A stretch of 64,000 nt of DNA from the NCBI GenBank assembly GCA_009469585.1, contig SSXW01000004.1:222495-286494 (forward strand), given 5' to 3'. Below are positions 61,169 through 64,000 of the stretch, piece by piece (positions within the stretch are counted from its first letter, which is position 1; each line of letters starts with the position of its first letter). Origin of the DNA: Dechloromonas sp. Dech2017. Its GTDB lineage: Bacteria; Pseudomonadota; Gammaproteobacteria; Burkholderiales; Rhodocyclaceae. The notes under the pieces are model-generated. The model saw only the letters and a list, made by a program, of their open reading frames with translations. It made no database searches and had not been told where the DNA came from. The translations under genes and the position numbers were made by a program.

Positions 61169-63082
61169 TCAATTCCTTGGCACGGCCGGGCCGGTGGCGC
61201 CGTCGAAGCCCAGTTCGGGCAGGGTGGCGAGTTCCTCGGCGGTCTGCACGGCTTCGGCGATGACCGTCAGGCCGATGTTGTGGGCGATGCCGCACAGGCC
61301 CTTGAGGAAAGCCTGGTTGCCCGGCTGGCGGTCGATGGCGCGGATGAAGCTGCCGTCTACCTTCAGGTAATCGAGCCCCATGCCGTGCAGCTTGCCGATC
61401 TCGCTGAATTGCCGGCCGAAGTGCTCGATGCCGAGGCGGCAGCCGAGCGGCCGCAGGGCATCGCAGAAAGCCCGGAATTCGTCGAAGTGCTGGAAGGCGC
61501 CGATTTCCGAAACCTCCAGCCAGAGGCGGGGGGCCAGCGCCTTGCGGCTGGCGATCTGGGCGTAGAGCCGGGCCCGGAAGCCGGCTTCGCGAATTGACTC
61601 GCCAGACAGGTTGACCGCCACCGCCGGCGCCCCGGCGGCGATCCGTTCCAGCGCCAGGCGGACGGCGGCCAGGTCGAGCTCGGTGGTCATCGACAGGCGC
61701 GAGGCCATCGGCATGAAACTGCCGGCCGCCAGCCATTCGCCGTCTTCCATCGCCTGCAGGCGCAGCGGGCATTCGAGATGGAGCAGTTGCCCGCCATTGC
61801 CGGCCACCGGGAAGTCGATCAGGCGCAGGCGCTGGGTCTGGATGGCGCCATCGAGCAGGCGTTTCCAGTCGGCATTCGAGGTGGCGAGCGGGCCGCCGTC
61901 GCTGTCGGCCCGGTGCCAACCCAGGGCGCTCTGCGTTTCTGCCGTGGCCAGCGCGCTATCCAGGCGGGCCAGGAGGTTGCTTGCCTCCTGCCCGTGCAGG
62001 TAGGGCGTGCTGGCAATGTGGCCAATCTGTTCGCCGTCGAGCAAGCCCGAAGCGGAGAGATCGTTCAGGGCGTGCAGCAGTTTTTCAGCGTGCCGGGCCG
62101 GATCGTTGACCCCAGGCAGGAGCAGGGCGAAATCGGCACCGTTCAGCCGGGCGGCCGCCGCTTCGGGGCGGCCGGCCGTCGCTTGATCGAGCGCCCGGCC
62201 GAGACGGCGCAATACCTCGTCGGCGCTTTCCCGACCGTTGCGGCGATTGAGCCCGGCCAGGTCGGCCAGGCGCAGCATGAGCAGGCTGCCGGCCGGCGCT
62301 GCGTCGTCGTCGCTGAGAGCGGCGGCCAGCTGGTTCATGAAGAAGGCGCGGTTGGCCAGCCCGGTCAGGCTGTCGAGATTGGCCTCGCGGCGGACCTGCT
62401 CGAGGCGGGCCGCCTCCTCGGCGAACATCGCCTGGAGACGGAGAACCATGGCATTCATCGCGCTGGCCAGGCTCTTCAGTTCGGGCGTCTGCGGCTCCGG
62501 GATGCTGACAAAGCGTCGCTCGCTGATCGCCCGGGCCTGGCCGACCACGGCGTCGAGCGGGCGGCGGATGCGGCGCAACAACTGCATGCCGAGCAGGCCC
62601 ATGATGCCGCCGGCCACGGCGAACCAGCCGAGCAGCTTGAAAGCGCCGTTCCACAGTTCGCGATAGGCAAAATGGCTGTGGCTGATCAGCTCGATGGTGC
62701 CGAACTGGTTCCAGCCCGAGGATACCTGGGCGTGGCCGGGCTGCGAGCCGATCGGAAAGAGCCGGACGAACCACTCGGGAACGTTCCCGGTCTCGGCTGC
62801 CCCGGTCTTCTCGACGAGCGTCCGCCCTTCCGGATCGACCAGGCGGACGACTGCGTACTGGCCGCTGTCGAATACCGCGGCCACCTGCAACTCGATGGTC
62901 ACTGGGTCCTTGTCGAGCTGGGACATCGACAGGGCCAGCGACGACGCGTTATCGTTGTTCTTGATGGCCAGTTGCTGCTCCAGGTAGTGGCGGGCGGTCA
63001 GCATGCTGGCCACGAAACTGCCGCCGAAGGCGATCAGGGTGCTGGCGATGACGATCAGCCAGAGTTGTCGGAACAGGGACAT
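61169..63082 (-). CDS. lapD: LapD-type c-di-GMP receptor with degenerate GGDEF and EAL domains
   Basis: A 637-residue inner-membrane protein: membrane helix at ~8-28, a periplasmic LapD/MoxY-N-like domain (~30-150), second helix (~152-172), HAMP, then GGDEF and EAL domains. The GGDEF active site reads NGADF and the EAL signature reads ECPL, so catalysis is unlikely. The EAL-like part keeps fold motifs (AVNLSGESI, LGIEHFGRQF, DYLKVDGSFI). LapD binds c-di-GMP and sequesters LapG to keep adhesins on the surface. It is followed by the CYTH-CHAD gene and preceded by lapG (10-bp gap). Confidence 0.9.
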   Translation of the reverse strand: MSLFRQLWLIVIASTLIAFGGSFVASMLTARHYLEQQLAIKNNDNASSLALSMSQLDKDPVTIELQVAAVFDSGQYAVVRLVDPEGRTLVEKTGAAETGNVPEWFVRLFPIGSQPGHAQVSSGWNQFGTIELISHSHFAYRELWNGAFKLLGWFAVAGGIMGLLGMQLLRRIRRPLDAVVGQARAISERRFVSIPEPQTPELKSLASAMNAMVLRLQAMFAEEAARLEQVRREANLDSLTGLANRAFFMNQLAAALSDDDAAPAGSLLMLRLADLAGLNRRNGRESADEVLRRLGRALDQATAGRPEAAAARLNGADFALLLPGVNDPARHAEKLLHALNDLSASGLLDGEQIGHIASTPYLHGQEASNLLARLDSALATAETQSALGWHRADSDGGPLATSNADWKRLLDGAIQTQRLRLIDFPVAGNGGQLLHLECPLRLQAMEDGEWLAAGSFMPMASRLSMTTELDLAAVRLALERIAAGAPAVAVNLSGESIREAGFRARLYAQIASRKALAPRLWLEVSEIGAFQHFDEFRAFCDALRPLGCRLGIEHFGRQFSEIGKLHGMGLDYLKVDGSFIRAIDRQPGNQAFLKGLCGIAHNIGLTVIAEAVQTAEELATLPELGFDGATGPAVPRN

Positions 63083-63092
63083 GACGATTACC

Positions 63093-63767
63093 TCACTGGA
63101 AACCTTCGGCGCGGGCCCGGGCCAGCAGATCCTGCCAGCGCGACAGATTGCTCCGGCTGGCCTGGTTGCCGGTGCCTTGCCACAGGCCAGCGCCGTTGAA
63201 ACTGAAAATGGGGGATAGATCGCTGCGCTGCGAGGCTGGCAGGATCTGCGGATTCAGGTTATCGAGAACCAGCGGGTCGGCATTCGGCGTGGCGTAGTAG
63301 ACCAGCACCATGTGGGCGACCAGAATGTTCCCCGCGGGGCCGCTCTGCGCGGCCTTGACATAGACCAGGCGCAGCTTGCCGACCGGGATGCCGAGATCGA
63401 GCAGCGAGTAATACTTGGCGATGGAGAAATCCTCGCAGTCGCCGCGCCCCTGGCCCATCGTCTCGACCGGGGTCGCCCAGTAATCGCCCTCGCCCCAGAC
63501 CGAGCGGTCATCGTCGAAGGCGATGCGCTGGTTGAAGAAATCGTTGATGCGTCGCAGCTTTTCCTTTTCACCGACCCCCCGGGCTTCGCCCAGGGTGCGC
63601 TGCCAGTCGAGCAGCAAGGGCCGCTGCGTTTCACCGAAACGGGCGACCAGCGCCTGCTGCAGGCGGTCGAAATCCAGGCCCCGGGCCAGTGGCAGCGCGC
63701 TCATGCAGAGTGCGACAAGCGCCGCCAGCACGGTCAGCAATCGGAACAACGGGGCTCTATTCTGCAA
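63093..63767 (-). CDS. lapG: LapG-type periplasmic cysteine protease
   Basis: A 224-residue transglutaminase-like (BTLCP) protease with a signal peptide (LFRLLTVLAALVALCMSAL). Catalytic Cys in QGRGDCEDFSIAKYY, His in VAHMVLVYY and Asp in LVLDNLNP. LapG cuts a surface adhesin unless LapD holds it. The start appears to be TTG 63767, without a clear Shine-Dalgarno. Divergent from a TolC-family gene that probably serves adhesin export. Confidence 0.92.
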   Translation of the reverse strand: MQNRAPLFRLLTVLAALVALCMSALPLARGLDFDRLQQALVARFGETQRPLLLDWQRTLGEARGVGEKEKLRRINDFFNQRIAFDDDRSVWGEGDYWATPVETMGQGRGDCEDFSIAKYYSLLDLGIPVGKLRLVYVKAAQSGPAGNILVAHMVLVYYATPNADPLVLDNLNPQILPASQRSDLSPIFSFNGAGLWQGTGNQASRSNLSRWQDLLARARAEGFQ

Positions 63768-63873
63768 AGAGAGGCGTCAAGTCGTTGATTTAGGTTAAAA
63801 ACGTGAGCTACTGCACAGAACAGCCGGCGATGCATGAATAGAATCGCGCAAAACCATTTTCGGATTATCACCC

Positions 63874-64000
63874 ATGCCCACCCGAAAAGTCCTTCCTTTG
63901 CTCCTTGCCCTGATCTTTCCTGCGGTTGTGCAAGCGGCTGACCCGGCACCGCTGGGCATGACGCTGAAGGAAGTGGCGCAAAAAGCCGTGCTCAACAGCC
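63874..64000 (+). CDS. TolC-family outer-membrane protein, 5' fragment
   Basis: An ATG-started frame running off the window. The first 42 residues show a signal peptide (RKVLPLLLALIFPAVVQA) and then LGMTLKEVAQKAVLNS, the usual start of a TolC-type efflux/secretion channel. Facing lapG and lapD, it is probably the outer-membrane component (LapE-like) of the adhesin type I secretion system. Confidence 0.75.
   Translation, partial: MPTRKVLPLLLALIFPAVVQAADPAPLGMTLKEVAQKAVLNS

Overview
The window is high-GC DNA from a Betaproteobacterium. Gene content and protein sequences fit Rhodocyclales, probably the Dechloromonas/Azonexus group. The pointers are two PHA phasins, an MSHA-type pilus operon, the order mla - yadGH-like exporter - bolA-like - murA - his - hinT - tatABC, and a LapD/LapG pair. 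This placement is inference from gene content. Coding density is very high: no gap without a gene exceeds 300 bp, and many neighbours overlap by 4 bp (ATGA, GTGA or TGATG). I saw no tRNA, rRNA, CRISPR array, transposase or phage gene.

Layout. 1-2.4 kb: 3' end of hrpA, an EI24/CysZ-like membrane protein and a molybdopterin-binding-domain protein. 2.4-3.6 kb: two phasins under a consensus promoter flanked by palindromes. 3.8-6.1 kb: lptA, lptC and kdsD (minus strand), with a 22-codon mini-ORF where kdsC would normally lie; a CPA2/Kef antiporter is divergent. 8.1-11.9 kb: lone prepilin, orphan HDxKN-type histidine kinase and a membrane adenylate cyclase. 12-26.6 kb (minus strand): one long MSHA-type operon headed by a sigma-54 response regulator, then mshM, mshL, mshN, mshE (frameshifted), mshG, mshI/J/K-like genes, an unknown 836-aa protein and a pseudopilin. 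26.7-33.4 kb: mlaFEDACB, an ABC-2 exporter, a BolA-family gene and murA. 33.6-42.8 kb: cold-shock gene and histidine genes; the run is interrupted between hisD and hisB by a split chrA pair, an unknown gene, and an inverted hisC with its small partner. 42.8-44.3 kb: tatABC. 44.3-54.7 kb: class II amidotransferase, DegS-like protease, NIF3-like protein, FimV-like protein, FAH-family enzyme, sucCD, ornithine cyclodeaminase-like protein, PP2C phosphatase, FHA protein and a class II cAMP phosphodiesterase. 54.7-64 kb: GAF/HD-GYP protein, pilA with its likely glycosyltransferase, a HEPN/MNT toxin-antitoxin pair, a CYTH-CHAD protein, LapD, LapG and the start of a TolC-family gene.

The most unusual signal is a short dispersed repeat of about 35-40 bp. 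Its core is TGCGGTCRAC, followed by an A-rich block and a GGC-AAAA-TCG-like block. I count about 16 copies here, in both orientations. Some lie at gene junctions. Others lie inside reading frames and are translated: hisC, hisD, tatC, kdsD, mlaB, chrA, an HD-GYP gene and three pilus genes. In hisC the copy looks like an in-frame insertion just before the conserved NPNAPTG motif. I do not recognise it as a named element.

Functional themes: cell-envelope maintenance (Lpt, Mla, MurA, Kdo synthesis, Tat), surface attachment (MSHA-type pilus, type IV pilin with glycosylation, Lap system), and second-messenger signalling (adenylate cyclase, cAMP phosphodiesterase, HD-GYP, degenerate GGDEF/EAL receptor).
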